Shown: positions 7,199-16,165 of the stretch, in pieces
Layout: the number at the start of each line of letters is the position of its first letter
Position numbering within the stretch: position 1 is the first letter of the stretch
NCBI RefSeq assembly: GCF_000161455.1
Contig: NZ_CM000745.1
Location: 3,913,462-3,977,461 of the forward strand
Source: Bacillus pseudomycoides DSM 12442
GTDB taxonomy: Bacteria > Bacillota > Bacilli > Bacillales > Bacillaceae_G
Length of the DNA: 64,000 bases
Direction of reading: 5' to 3'
Position numbers and translations under genes: made by a program
The notes under the pieces: model-generated
Databases searched by the model: none
What the model was told of the DNA's origin: nothing
What the model saw: only the letters and a program-made list of their open reading frames with translations

Positions 7199-8137
7199 AT
7201 GGAGCATATTCAAAATTCATTTGCAAAGTTGATGCAAAATGAGAATTTTAAAAATAGATACGAAGTGTTAAAGGCGGAAGTGATGGCACATCCGCGTGTG
7301 AAAGAGTTTATTGAAGAACATAAAGGTGAAGTGACGACTTCCATGATAGAGCGAAGTCTTGTGAAACTGTATGAATACATTGGGCAAAGTGTTGGATGTG
7401 CAGATTGTCCGAACTTAGAATCATGTAAAAATATGATTCAAGGATATGAGCCGAAACTGATTATTCAAGGTAAGATGATTGATATTCAATATGATCGCTG
7501 CGTAAGAAAAGTGGCTTATGATGAGCGGAAGAAATATGAAAAATTAGTTCAAAGTGTCTATATGCCAAGTGATATTTTACAGGCTTCTATGGAAAATTTA
7601 GATCCATCAGATTTAGAACCGCGAATTGAGGCGATTCGTGCAGCAAATGAATTTTTAAATGCATACGAACCTGGAAAAAAAGTACAAGCGTTATATTTCT
7701 ACGGTAAATTTGGTGTAGGGAAAACGTATCTCTTAGGAGCGATTGCGAATGAATTAGCCTTAAAAAAAATAAGTTCAATGATCGTATACTTACCAGAATT
7801 TTTACGAGAAATTAAAAGTTCACTGCAAAATAATACGATAGGTGAAAAAATTGATGCGGTGAAGCGTGTACAAGTATTAATGTTAGATGATATTGGGGCG
7901 GAAGCAATGTCAAGCTTTGTGCGTGATGATGTGCTTGGTGCTATACTGCAGTTCCGAATGCTTGAAAACTTACCGACGTTCTTTACGTCTAATTTTGACT
8001 TTAAACAGCTAGAACATCATTTAACCTACACACAGCGTGGAGAAGCAGAAGAAATGAAAGCGGCGCGTATTATGGAGCGTATTAAGTATTTGGCGAAGCC
8101 AGTTCCAATTGGTGGGAAAAATCGTCGTCATACGTAA
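7199..8137 (+). CDS. dnaI: Primosomal protein DnaI, helicase loader
   Basis: AAA+ ATPase that loads the replicative helicase ring onto DNA together with DnaB and DnaD. The 312-residue protein has an N-terminal helicase-binding region with zinc-ligand cysteines (CADCPNLESCKN near residue 70), then the ATPase domain with Walker A GKFGVGKT (about 168-176), Walker B VLMLDDIGAE (about 225) and a sensor motif in FFTSNFDF. Its start has GGTGAGAG just upstream. It lies next to dnaB and is followed by a clear terminator, so dnaB-dnaI form the end of a transcription unit. Confidence 0.96.
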   Translation: MEHIQNSFAKLMQNENFKNRYEVLKAEVMAHPRVKEFIEEHKGEVTTSMIERSLVKLYEYIGQSVGCADCPNLESCKNMIQGYEPKLIIQGKMIDIQYDRCVRKVAYDERKKYEKLVQSVYMPSDILQASMENLDPSDLEPRIEAIRAANEFLNAYEPGKKVQALYFYGKFGVGKTYLLGAIANELALKKISSMIVYLPEFLREIKSSLQNNTIGEKIDAVKRVQVLMLDDIGAEAMSSFVRDDVLGAILQFRMLENLPTFFTSNFDFKQLEHHLTYTQRGEAEEMKAARIMERIKYLAKPVPIGGKNRRHT

Positions 8138-8166
8138 AGAGTGAGCATACTGCTTGCTCTTTTTTT
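8138..8166 (+). terminator. Rho-independent terminator after dnaI
   Basis: AGAGTGAGCA / TGCTTGCTCT with a 3-base loop and a T run, starting one base after the dnaI stop. Confidence 0.8.
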
Positions 8167-8369
8167 ATGTTTCTTCAGTATATGTTTGAAATTTCATACG
8201 AGCTTGTATCATTTTTTTTCTAGTCCCTTAATATATATAAAATTAGCAAGGATTGTAGAGTGAAGCGGAAGCAGGTATTGCTACTTAGCGCCTAGCTTTC
8301 GTGAACTGGACTCTTATGGGGGCTTGAGAGAAAGTAACTCCGTAGAGCGGGATAAAAGGGGGGACAGGA
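8167..8369 (+). other. Intergenic region before ytxC, possibly a structured leader
   Basis: About 200 bases with no credible gene. A TATAAA-like element lies at about 8236. Downstream, from about 8250, composition changes to a G-rich, structure-prone sequence: AGAGT can pair with ACTCT about 50 bases away, AGCA/TGCT forms a small hairpin between them, and a later GGGGG...CTCC pairing is possible. It ends in GGGGGGACAGGAG, the ribosome binding site of ytxC. I cannot assign it to a known RNA family. Confidence 0.35.
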
Positions 8370-9251
8370 GTGATTGAAATCTGCTTCGAAGAAAAAAATG
8401 ATGCTGCGCACGTATATCAACAACTGATAAAGAGAACGGAAAAGCTATATAAAGAAACAAGTGTTTATTTATATGAACAAAAGGTAACGATTCATATACC
8501 AATATGCGAATCGAATTATATTGAGAAAGTTTTAACACCAGTACTTCTTTATTTTATTGTTAATATAAAACAAAACGAATGGCTTCGTACTATTTTAAAA
8601 GAGAAATTTTTTTATGAAGAACAAGAAGAGTGCCATCAAATTTTACATATGGCACATGCTATCTTAAATGGAAAGCGAAAAGGGATTGCCCGTGATCTAA
8701 CACGTAATAAGATTGAAGTCCGTATTATGTCTTCTTTAAAAGGATGGCTCTGTGACCCACTTTCTTTTTCTTTTTCATCTTATATTCGTTTTCGCCTCCG
8801 CGCATATAGGGAGATGGTACACCGACTTGCGGAAGTGGCGATCGATGAATATAAAATGGAGCAAGAATATCAAGTGTTTGTAGAAATGCTAAGGCAACAA
8901 GTGAGCAGCCGAAAATCACGTTTACCATGTCTACATCTTGTATTTGATGAAAGTTTTATTTTTTATGATGAAAAAGGAATACGTTTAAAACAAGAAAAAT
9001 TGGTTCAATATATAGAAGAGGATTTACTAAATAAGCAGGGCGTATATATTGACACGAAGGTAATTGCACCGCTTCTTTCTATTGCGCCGAGAATGATTTA
9101 TTTGTACACGAAAGAGCAAGATCACAATATGATTGTTACCCTTCAAAATGTATTTCAAGAACGAGTTCAGTTATGTGCACTGCATGAATTTGAACACAAC
9201 GTGAAAAATTTAAAAAATAAAGGGAACACCCTTGATTTTCTAAGTTTTTGA
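8370..9251 (+). CDS. ytxC: Putative sporulation protein YtxC
   Basis: The 293-residue protein resembles the YtxC family found in spore-forming bacilli at this exact position between dnaI and thrS. No catalytic motif is visible. It is rich in aromatic and charged residues and has no clear signal peptide; most of it reads as a soluble helical protein, with FRLRAYREMVHRLAEVAIDEYKMEQEY a probable long helix near residues 140-170 (split here only by naming its start and end residues F135-Y170 approximately). Function is unknown; the sporulation link comes from the family name. The start GTG at 8370 is preceded by GGGGGGACAGGA. Confidence 0.8.
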   Translation: MIEICFEEKNDAAHVYQQLIKRTEKLYKETSVYLYEQKVTIHIPICESNYIEKVLTPVLLYFIVNIKQNEWLRTILKEKFFYEEQEECHQILHMAHAILNGKRKGIARDLTRNKIEVRIMSSLKGWLCDPLSFSFSSYIRFRLRAYREMVHRLAEVAIDEYKMEQEYQVFVEMLRQQVSSRKSRLPCLHLVFDESFIFYDEKGIRLKQEKLVQYIEEDLLNKQGVYIDTKVIAPLLSIAPRMIYLYTKEQDHNMIVTLQNVFQERVQLCALHEFEHNVKNLKNKGNTLDFLSF

Positions 9252-9289
9252 GCATATAATTACCTACATAAATGAAATATATTGAAATG

Positions 9290-9532
9290 TTACGATGAGG
9301 ACATGAGTGATTTACTACGATTTTCAGAGAGGGAAGCCTTAGGGTGTGAGCTTCCTAGTACGGGTTTATTACTTACCACCTCTAAACTTTAGCAGTGAAC
9401 ACTTTTTCTAGTAATTGCTAACGGCCAACACCGTTATGTTGAACTTGAGCAATTGACAGTTTAGTTAATTGGAACAAGGGTGGAACCACGAATTCAACAC
9501 TCGTCCCTTTTTACGGGATGAGTGTTTTTTAT
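9290..9532 (+). promoter_or_regulatory. T-box riboswitch, threonine type, upstream of thrS
   Basis: Complete T-box leader: stem I apical sequences (AGAGAGGGAAGCC ... GTGAGCTTCC), specifier codon ACC at 9375-9377 followed by ACCTCT, the T-box AGGGTGGAACCACG at 9477-9490, and the terminator AACACTCGTCCC / GGGATGAGTGTT with a T run at 9496-9532. The ACC codon matches threonine, as expected for thrS. Uncharged tRNA-Thr should stabilise the antiterminator and allow thrS expression. Confidence 0.95.
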
Positions 9533-9558
9533 TTTGAGAAAAAAAGGAGTGACCAGTG

Positions 9559-11490
9559 ATGGCAGATGTAGTTAAAATTATTTTCCCTGATGGAGCTGTG
9601 AAGGAGTTTCCAAAAGGAACAACAACTGAAGAAATCGCAGCTTCTATTAGCCCAGGCTTAAAGAAAAAAGCTGTGGCTGGAAAATTAAATGATGAGATGA
9701 TCGATCTTCGTACACCAATTGAAGAAGATGGTGCAGTTTCAATCATTACATTAGATTCTGAAGATGGCTTATACATTTTACGCCACTCAACAGCCCATCT
9801 TTTAGCACAAGCGTTAAAACGTTTATATAAAGATGTAAAACTTGGTATTGGTCCAGTAATCGAAAATGGTTTCTACTACGATATCGATATGGAAGAAGCA
9901 ATTACAGTTGAGGACTTCCCAAAAATCGAAAAAGAGATGCAAAAAATTGTGAACGAGAATTTAGAAATCGTTCGTCATGAAGTGCCACGTGCGGAAGCAC
10001 TTCGCCGTTATGAAGAAATTGGCGATGAGCTAAAATTAGAATTAATTAACGATCTTCCAGAAGATGCGATTATTTCAATTTATGAACAAGGCGAATTCTA
10101 CGACCTTTGCCGTGGGGTTCACCTTCCATCTACAGGGAAAATTAAAATGTTTAAATTGTTAAGTGTTGCAGGTGCTTACTGGCGTGGCGATAGCAATAAT
10201 AAAATGCTACAGCGTATTTACGGTACTGCATTCGTGAAGAAAGCAGAATTAGATGAGCATTTACGTATGCTTGAAGAAGCGAAAGAGCGTGACCACCGTA
10301 AATTAGGTAAAGAGTTGAAATTATTTACAAATAGCCAAAAAGTAGGACAAGGTTTACCGCTTTGGTTACCAAAAGGTGCAACAATCCGTCGTATTATTGA
10401 GCGTTACATTGTTGATAAAGAAGCGAGCTTAGGATATGACCACGTATATACTCCAGTATTAGGAAGCAGAGAGCTTTATGAAACTTCTGGTCACTGGAAT
10501 CACTACCGAGATGGCATGTTCCCATCAATGGAAATGGATAATGAGGAATTAGTACTTCGTCCAATGAACTGCCCTCACCATATGATGGTGTATAAAAACG
10601 ATATCCACAGCTATCGTGAATTACCAATTCGTATTGCAGAGCTTGGAACAATGCACCGCTATGAAATGTCGGGTGCACTATCTGGATTACAACGTGTACG
10701 TGGAATGACTTTAAATGATGCGCACATTTTCGTTCGTCCAGATCAAATTAAAGAAGAATTAAAACGCGTTGTAAACTTAACTTTAGAAGTATATAAAGAC
10801 TTCGGTTTAGAAAATTATTCATTCCGCTTATCTTATCGTGATCCAGAAGATACTAAAAAGTATTATGCTGACGATGAAATGTGGGAAAAAGCACAATCTA
10901 TGTTAAAAGAAGCTATGGATGAAATGGGTCTTGAGTACTATGAAGCTGAAGGTGAAGCTGCATTCTACGGTCCAAAACTTGACGTTCAAGTTCGTACTGC
11001 ACTTGGAAAAGACGAAACACTTTCAACTGTACAATTAGACTTCTTACTTCCGGAGCGCTTTGAATTAACTTACGTTGGGGAAGATGGTAAACCTCATCGT
11101 CCAGTTGTTATTCACCGCGGTGTTGTATCAACTATGGAACGTTTCGTTGCTTTCTTAATCGAAGAGTACAAAGGTGCATTCCCAACATGGTTAGCGCCAG
11201 TTCAAGTACAAGTAATCCCAGTTTCTCCGCAAGTACATTTAGACTACGCGAAGAAAGTACAGGAAGACTTGCAACGTGCTGGTATCCGTGTGGAAGTGGA
11301 TACTCGTGAAGAGAAAATCGGTTATAAAATCCGTGAAGCACAAATGCAAAAAATTCCGTATATGCTTGTAGTAGGTGACAATGAAGTTGCTGAAAACGGC
11401 GTAAACGTACGTAAATACGGTGAACAAAAATCAGAAACAATCGCATTAGATGCGTTTGTTGATATGATTAAAGTTGAAGGAAAACGCTAA
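9559..11490 (+). CDS. thrS: Threonine-tRNA ligase
   Basis: Class II aminoacyl-tRNA synthetase of 643 residues. In order: TGS domain (about 1-63), editing domain with HSTAHLLAQAL and the later CRGVHLP, catalytic core with motif 2 (MNCPHHMMVYK) and motif 3 region near VIHRGVVSTMERFVAF, then the anticodon-binding domain to the C-terminus (VQVIPVSPQ). I use ATG 9559 because AAGGAG lies 9 bases upstream; a GTG three bases earlier is an alternative. Expression is controlled by the threonine T-box immediately upstream, and a GC-rich terminator follows. Confidence 0.97.
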   Translation: MADVVKIIFPDGAVKEFPKGTTTEEIAASISPGLKKKAVAGKLNDEMIDLRTPIEEDGAVSIITLDSEDGLYILRHSTAHLLAQALKRLYKDVKLGIGPVIENGFYYDIDMEEAITVEDFPKIEKEMQKIVNENLEIVRHEVPRAEALRRYEEIGDELKLELINDLPEDAIISIYEQGEFYDLCRGVHLPSTGKIKMFKLLSVAGAYWRGDSNNKMLQRIYGTAFVKKAELDEHLRMLEEAKERDHRKLGKELKLFTNSQKVGQGLPLWLPKGATIRRIIERYIVDKEASLGYDHVYTPVLGSRELYETSGHWNHYRDGMFPSMEMDNEELVLRPMNCPHHMMVYKNDIHSYRELPIRIAELGTMHRYEMSGALSGLQRVRGMTLNDAHIFVRPDQIKEELKRVVNLTLEVYKDFGLENYSFRLSYRDPEDTKKYYADDEMWEKAQSMLKEAMDEMGLEYYEAEGEAAFYGPKLDVQVRTALGKDETLSTVQLDFLLPERFELTYVGEDGKPHRPVVIHRGVVSTMERFVAFLIEEYKGAFPTWLAPVQVQVIPVSPQVHLDYAKKVQEDLQRAGIRVEVDTREEKIGYKIREAQMQKIPYMLVVGDNEVAENGVNVRKYGEQKSETIALDAFVDMIKVEGKR

Positions 11491-11493
11491 GGA

Positions 11494-11522
11494 AAAGGCG
11501 CGGCATGCCGCGCCTTTGTTTT
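11494..11522 (+). terminator. Rho-independent terminator after thrS
   Basis: GGCGCGGC / GCCGCGCC stem with a 2-base centre and TTTGTTTT downstream, a few bases after the thrS stop. Confidence 0.85.
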
Positions 11523-11640
11523 ATGGGTAAGGGGAACAAAAATTAGAAATAATAACCAAACAAGACTTATCATAAAAAAGTATTGCATGTATTCGTGTTG
11601 TTTGTTACAATATTTCTTGTTGTTAGTAAAACGCGTCTTC

Positions 11641-11669
11641 TTGACAGACTTTATATCCTATGGTAAACT
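11641..11669 (+). promoter_or_regulatory. Sigma-A promoter of the infC operon
   Basis: TTGACA at 11641-11646 and TAAACT at 11664-11669 separated by 17 bases. The transcript would start near 11676 and run through a leader of about 190 nt. Confidence 0.75.
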
Positions 11670-11675
11670 CATCAA

Positions 11676-11867
11676 GGATAATAGAATATTGTTTTGTAGA
11701 ACAAGTAGAAGCACCCGCTTCTCACCTGATTGACGCATACGCAGTTAGCAGGTAAATGTCTTTCTTACTTAAGATTGTACAAGTGTGGGTGTCCGTATGC
11801 CCACACTTTTTTGTTTGGGTTCTATGACTACAAACGTATTCTAAGAAAACCTTGGAGGTGGCTTACT
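11676..11867 (+). promoter_or_regulatory. L20-type autoregulatory leader of infC-rpmI-rplT
   Basis: The leader ends in a strong terminator-like hairpin, AAGTGTGGG (11781-11789) / CCCACACTT (11800-11808) plus T run, followed by about 55 bases before infC. In B. subtilis ribosomal protein L20 binds the infC leader and promotes premature termination; position, gene order and the hairpin fit that system. The L20 binding fold itself was not verified base by base. Confidence 0.75.
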
Positions 11868-12383
11868 ATTAGCAAGGATATGATGATTAACGAGCAAATT
11901 CGTGCACGTGAAGTACGTTTAGTTGGTGCGAATGGTGATCAACTTGGCATCAAGTCTCGTAATGACGCTTTAGACTTAGCTGCAAATCTTAATCTTGATT
12001 TAGTATTGGTTGCTCCAAATGCGAAACCGCCAGTATGCCGCATTATGGACTACGGTAAATTCCGCTTTGAGCAACAAAAGAAAGAAAAAGAACAGCGCAA
12101 AAATCAAAAAGTAATTAGCATGAAAGAAGTTCGTTTAAGTCCAACAATTGATGAACACGACTTTAACACAAAACTTCGTAATGCTATCAAGTTTTTAGAG
12201 AAAGGCGACAAGGTTAAAGCGTCAATTCGCTTTAAAGGACGTGCCATTACTCATAAAGAAATCGGTCAACGTGTTTTAGATCGCTTCTCAGAAGCTTGTG
12301 CTGAAGTTAGTACAATCGAATCTAAGCCTAAAATGGAAGGACGTAGTATGTTCTTAGTTTTAGCACCGAAAAACGATAAGTAA
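11868..12383 (+). CDS. infC: Translation initiation factor IF-3
   Basis: Binds the 30S subunit and checks start codon selection. I place the start at the rare codon ATT (11868), because GGAGGTGG ends a few bases upstream and the protein then begins ISKDMMINEQIRAREVRL, matching the N-terminus known for Bacillus IF-3; ATT starts on infC are known in E. coli and Geobacillus and allow self-regulation. A start at ATG 11880 would lack a ribosome binding site at normal distance. The 171-residue protein has the N-terminal domain (VRLVGANGDQLGI), linker rich in Lys/Glu/Gln (EQQKKEKEQRKNQK) and the C-terminal ribosome-binding domain. Confidence 0.93.
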   Translation: MSKDMMINEQIRAREVRLVGANGDQLGIKSRNDALDLAANLNLDLVLVAPNAKPPVCRIMDYGKFRFEQQKKEKEQRKNQKVISMKEVRLSPTIDEHDFNTKLRNAIKFLEKGDKVKASIRFKGRAITHKEIGQRVLDRFSEACAEVSTIESKPKMEGRSMFLVLAPKNDK

Positions 12384-12404
12384 TAGATAGAGGAGGAAAT
12401 ACCT

Positions 12405-12605
12405 ATGCCTAAACAAAAAACTCATCGCGGCGCTGCAAAGCGTTTCAAAAAGACTGGATCTGGTAAACTTAAGCGTTCACACGCTTACACAAGCCATTTA
12501 TTCGCTAACAAATCTACGAAAGCTAAACGTAAACTACGTAAAGCTGGCGTAGTAAGCGCTGGTGACTTCAAACGCATTCGTCAAATGCTTGACAACTTAA
12601 AATAA
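12405..12605 (+). CDS. rpmI: 50S ribosomal protein L35
   Basis: Small basic ribosomal protein of 66 residues ([20 protein letters not shown] ...), with the typical Lys/Arg-rich N-terminus. It lies 21 bases after infC and 37 before rplT in the universally conserved infC-rpmI-rplT order. AGGAGGAA precedes the ATG. Confidence 0.97.
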
Positions 12606-12642
12606 GTTCGGCTGATATATAGAACAAATAGGAGGTAATATT

Positions 12643-12999
12643 ATGCCAAGAGTAAAAGGTGGTACAGTTACTCGTCAACGTCGTAAAAAAGTTATAAAAT
12701 TAGCAAAAGGTTACTACGGTTCTAAAAATACATTATTTAAGGTTGCTAACCAACAGGTTATGAAATCTTTACTATATGCATTCCGTGACCGTCGTCAAAA
12801 GAAACGTGACTTCCGTAAATTATGGATCACTCGTATCAACGCAGCTGCTCGTATTAACGGTCTTTCTTACAGCCGTTTAATGCACGGTTTAAAAGTTGCT
12901 GGTATCGAAGTTAACCGCAAGATGCTTGCTGACTTAGCTGTTCATGACGAAAAAGCTTTCGCTGAATTAGCAACAGTTGCAAAAAACAACTTAAACTAA
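12643..12999 (+). CDS. rplT: 50S ribosomal protein L20
   Basis: RNA-binding protein of the large subunit needed early in 50S assembly; 118 residues with the long basic N-terminal helix (RVKGGTVTRQRRKKVIKLAKG) and globular C-terminal domain. L20 is also the likely repressor of its own operon through the infC leader. AGGAGGTAA precedes the start; a terminator follows at once. Confidence 0.97.
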   Translation: MPRVKGGTVTRQRRKKVIKLAKGYYGSKNTLFKVANQQVMKSLLYAFRDRRQKKRDFRKLWITRINAAARINGLSYSRLMHGLKVAGIEVNRKMLADLAVHDEKAFAELATVAKNNLN

Positions 13000-13005
13000 T
13001 TGTTC

Positions 13006-13042
13006 AAAAACCTTAGAAGAATTTTCTTCTGAGGTTTTTTTT
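13006..13042 (+). terminator. Rho-independent terminator after rplT
   Basis: AAAAACCTTAGAAGA pairs with TCTTCTGAGGTTTTT across a short loop, ending in a long T run; it closes the infC operon. Confidence 0.85.
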
Positions 13043-13197
13043 ATTGTTTGGAGCTACTTTTATAATTAATATAATTGTTCAATAATTTGTGATATATTTC
13101 GCAAATTATTGTCATAATTCAACTGCCTCTCGTTTCTTCTATTATATTAAGATGAACTTGTAAGAACTTTTTGTATCTATAACTAGGAGGCGTTTAC

Positions 13198-14214
13198 ATG
13201 AAAGCAGCAGTTGTAAATGAGTTCAAAGAGAAGTTAGAAGTGAAAGAAGTTCCAAAACCAAAAGCTGAACTTGGTGAAGTTCTTGTACATATTGAAGCAT
13301 GCGGCGTTTGCCATACAGATTTACATGCGGCGCACGGTGATTGGCCGGTAAAACCGAAACTCCCATTAATTCCAGGACATGAAGGTGTTGGAGTTATTGA
13401 AGAAGTAGGGGAAGGTGTTACTCACGTGAAAGTTGGTGACCGGGTTGGAGTACCATGGCTATATTCAGCGTGTGGTCATTGTGAATATTGTTTATCTGGC
13501 CGTGAAACGCTTTGCTTAGATCAACATAATGCAGGTTACTCAGTTGATGGTGGTTATGCAGAGTATTGCGTTGCGGCAGCTGATTATGTTGTGAAAGTAC
13601 CGGATAACTTAGAGTTCGTTGATGCAGCACCGCTATTTTGTGCCGGTGTTACAACATATAAAGCATTAAAAGTATCAGAAGCAAAACCTGGTGATTGGGT
13701 TGCGATTTTTGGTATCGGTGGCCTTGGGCATTTAGCCGTTCAATATGCAAAAGCAATGGGGTTACATGTTGTTGCTGTTGATACCGTAGATGATAAATTA
13801 GAGCTTGCCAAAGAACTTGGTGCAGATTTAGCTGTGAATCCACTTAAAGAAGATGCGGCAGCGTGGATATTCGAGAAAGTAAAAGGTGTGCATGCATCTA
13901 TTTGCACAGCTGTATCAAAGCCGGCATTTGATCAAGCGTATCGTTCTGTTAGACGAGGTGGCGCGTGTGTGGCAGTAGGGTTACCACCAGAAATGATGGA
14001 AGTACCAATCTTTGATACCGTCTTAAATGGCGTGAAAATTATTGGCTCTATCGTAGGGACAAGAAAAGACTTACAAGAAACATTGCAATTTGCCGCAGAA
14101 GGAAAAGTAAAAGCAATTATAGAAACACGTCATCTTGATGAAATTAATGAGATTTTTAGTGAAATGGAAGAAGGAAAGATTAATGGACGTGTTGTACTTG
14201 ATATGACAAAATAA
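13198..14214 (+). CDS. adhP: Zinc-dependent alcohol dehydrogenase (AdhP/AdhT type)
   Basis: NAD-dependent medium-chain alcohol dehydrogenase of 338 residues, close to the Geobacillus AdhT/propanol-preferring class. Catalytic zinc ligands are Cys38 (GVCHTD) and His61 (GHEGVG), with a third Cys near 148 (LFCAGVT). The structural zinc site is CGHCEYCLSGRETLC near 92-106. The Rossmann motif GIGGLGHLA lies near residue 172. It is monocistronic, with a strong ribosome binding site (AGGAGG) and a terminator downstream. It is not part of the B. subtilis backbone here. Its substrate, probably ethanol/acetaldehyde, is inferred; the symbol could equally be adhA. Confidence 0.9.
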   Translation: MKAAVVNEFKEKLEVKEVPKPKAELGEVLVHIEACGVCHTDLHAAHGDWPVKPKLPLIPGHEGVGVIEEVGEGVTHVKVGDRVGVPWLYSACGHCEYCLSGRETLCLDQHNAGYSVDGGYAEYCVAAADYVVKVPDNLEFVDAAPLFCAGVTTYKALKVSEAKPGDWVAIFGIGGLGHLAVQYAKAMGLHVVAVDTVDDKLELAKELGADLAVNPLKEDAAAWIFEKVKGVHASICTAVSKPAFDQAYRSVRRGGACVAVGLPPEMMEVPIFDTVLNGVKIIGSIVGTRKDLQETLQFAAEGKVKAIIETRHLDEINEIFSEMEEGKINGRVVLDMTK

Positions 14215-14250
14215 GTATAAAAGCTATAACAATATAGAAGAATATGTAGT

Positions 14251-14283
14251 AAAAAAGTCGGAGGTTTCCTCTGGCTTTTTTAC
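14251..14283 (+). terminator. Rho-independent terminator after the alcohol dehydrogenase
   Basis: AAAAAGTCGGAGG / CCTCTGGCTTTTT imperfect stem with a 3-base loop, 36 bases after the stop. Confidence 0.7.
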
Positions 14284-14514
14284 TGTCGTTTAAAGGCATC
14301 TTTCCTAGTAGAAACGACACTGCTATAATGGAAAGATGATATGGAAGTTTCATCATATGTAGATGATGTCTGAAACGTATTGATGATTTAGGGACAAGCT
14401 ATTTTATAAGGGGCTAGGAAGCTAACTAGATAATAAAGGGTAGGATTTTTAAAGCTTACAATAAATATGAGATGAAACAACATTGTTTTTATGCGATGTT
14501 GGAGGAGGAATAGA

Positions 14515-15006
14515 ATGGATTTACTACAGCTATTTAAATTACAAAAAGAGTTAGATGATCGTATTGTGAAAGAACATGATTTACAACCGAAGAAATTATT
14601 AAAAGAAAAAATGCTAGCACTCCTTGTTGAAATTGGAGAACTTGCAAATGAAACACGTTGTTTTAAATATTGGAGCAAAAAACCAGCAGCTGAACGTGAA
14701 GTTATACTTGAAGAATATGTAGATGGCCTGCACTTTATTTTATCGATTGGAATTGACCTGGGAATTGATAAAAACTTCCTATTTTATAAATGTGCTCAAA
14801 CGAACAAAACACAAGTTGAAATTTTCTTAGACACGTATGCGAAAGTAATTCGTTTTACGGACCAACCGTCTATTACAAATTATATTGAACTATTTACAAG
14901 CTACCTTCGTTTAGGACAAGCTCTTGAGTTTGGTCAAGAAGAAATTGAAAAAGCATATTTAGATAAAAACGAAGTCAATCATCAGCGTCAAACACAAGGG
15001 TATTGA
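14515..15006 (+). CDS. Dimeric dUTP diphosphatase (dUTPase_2 family)
   Basis: Hydrolyses dUTP to dUMP, keeping uracil out of DNA. The 163-residue all-helical protein shows the metal-binding carboxylates of the MazG-like/dimeric dUTPase fold: EIGELANETR near residue 44 and EEYVDGLHFILSIG near residue 73. This fold is unrelated to the trimeric dUTPases. The start ATG 14515 has GGAGGAGGA 5 bases upstream. The 300 bases between the adh stop and this gene hold only the adh terminator, a TATAAT-like element near 14323 and a possible GTTTCA/TGAAAC stem near 14350-14373. Confidence 0.88.
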   Translation: MDLLQLFKLQKELDDRIVKEHDLQPKKLLKEKMLALLVEIGELANETRCFKYWSKKPAAEREVILEEYVDGLHFILSIGIDLGIDKNFLFYKCAQTNKTQVEIFLDTYAKVIRFTDQPSITNYIELFTSYLRLGQALEFGQEEIEKAYLDKNEVNHQRQTQGY

Positions 15007-15075
15007 TTTGTTTTTTGAATATTTCAATTTACTTTTGTATAATGAAGTGAATGAAGAAAAAGGAGGGTGTTGGCA

Positions 15076-16161
15076 ATGACAAAATTAGATTCGACATTGA
15101 CAATGCTAAAAGAATTAACAGATGCACGCGGGATTGCAGGTAATGAGCGCGAACCACGTGAAGTTATGAAAAAATATATCGAACCATTTGCAGATGAACT
15201 TTCTACAGATAATTTAGGAAGTTTAGTTGCGAAAAAAGTTGGGGAAGAAAATGGTCCGAAAATTATGGTAGCTGGCCACTTAGATGAAGTTGGCTTTATG
15301 ATTACTCAAATTGATGACAAAGGTTTCCTTCGTTTTCAAACAGTTGGTGGCTGGTGGTCACAAGTTATGCTTGCGCAGCGCGTAACAATTGTAACACGTA
15401 AAGGTGATGTAACAGGTGTAATTGGTTCAAAACCACCACACATTTTACCAGCAGAAGCTCGTAAAAAACCGGTTGAAATTAAGGACATGTTCATTGATAT
15501 CGGTGCTTCTAGCAAAGAAGAAGCAATGGAATGGGGCGTACGACCAGGGGATCAAGTTGTACCATACTTTGAATTCCAAGTGATGAAAAATGAAAAGATG
15601 CTACTTGCAAAAGCATGGGATAATCGCATTGGCTGTGCTATTGCAATTGACGTGTTAAAACAATTAAAAGATGAAAAGCATCCAAACGTTGTATACGGCG
15701 TTGGAACTGTTCAAGAAGAAGTAGGTCTTCGCGGTGCGAAAACATCTGCACATTATATTAAACCGGATATCGCATTTGCTGTAGATGTTGGTATTGCCGG
15801 CGACACACCAGGAGTAACAGAAAAAGAAGCGCAAAGTAAAATGGGAGATGGACCACAAATCATTTTATATGATGCATCAGTCATTGGACATACTGGGCTT
15901 CGCAATTTCGTAGTTGATGTGGCGGATGAATTAGATATCCCTTATCAATATGATTCTGTAGCTGGTGGCGGGACTGACGCAGGTGCAATTCATATTTCTG
16001 TCAATGGTATTCCATCTATGGCGATTACGATTGCAACTCGTTATATTCACTCTCATGCAGCAATGTTACATCGTGATGATTATGAGAATGCAGTGAAGTT
16101 AATTGTAGAAGTTATCAAACGTCTTGATAAAGAGGCTGTACATAATATCACATTTAATTAA
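15076..16161 (+). CDS. ysdC: M42 family glutamyl aminopeptidase/deblocking peptidase (YsdC-like)
   Basis: Co-catalytic metallopeptidase that trims peptide N-termini in the cytosol; members form dodecameric tetrahedra. The 361-residue protein has the metal and catalytic residues of the family: His in AGHLDEVGF (near 67), Asp in AKAWDNRIG (near 181), the Glu pair in VQEEVGLRGA (near 214), Asp in AVDVGIAGD and His near the end in IHSHAAML. It corresponds to B. subtilis ysdC, which also follows the thrS-rplT region. ATG 15076 is chosen because AGGAGG ends 9 bases upstream; earlier in-frame GTG/TTG codons overlap that site. Confidence 0.92.
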   Translation: MTKLDSTLTMLKELTDARGIAGNEREPREVMKKYIEPFADELSTDNLGSLVAKKVGEENGPKIMVAGHLDEVGFMITQIDDKGFLRFQTVGGWWSQVMLAQRVTIVTRKGDVTGVIGSKPPHILPAEARKKPVEIKDMFIDIGASSKEEAMEWGVRPGDQVVPYFEFQVMKNEKMLLAKAWDNRIGCAIAIDVLKQLKDEKHPNVVYGVGTVQEEVGLRGAKTSAHYIKPDIAFAVDVGIAGDTPGVTEKEAQSKMGDGPQIILYDASVIGHTGLRNFVVDVADELDIPYQYDSVAGGGTDAGAIHISVNGIPSMAITIATRYIHSHAAMLHRDDYENAVKLIVEVIKRLDKEAVHNITFN

Positions 16162-16165
16162 TAAG

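Noticed and set aside
9290..9532. tRNA-like gene in the thrS leader
   Set aside because: Conserved T-box and specifier elements explain the structure; no cloverleaf with TTC arm is present. The same holds for the pheS, asnS and brnQ leaders.
11730..11867. In-frame extension of infC upstream of the ATT codon
   Set aside because: It runs through the leader hairpin and has no ribosome binding site; the GGAGGTGG before ATT 11868 marks the true start.
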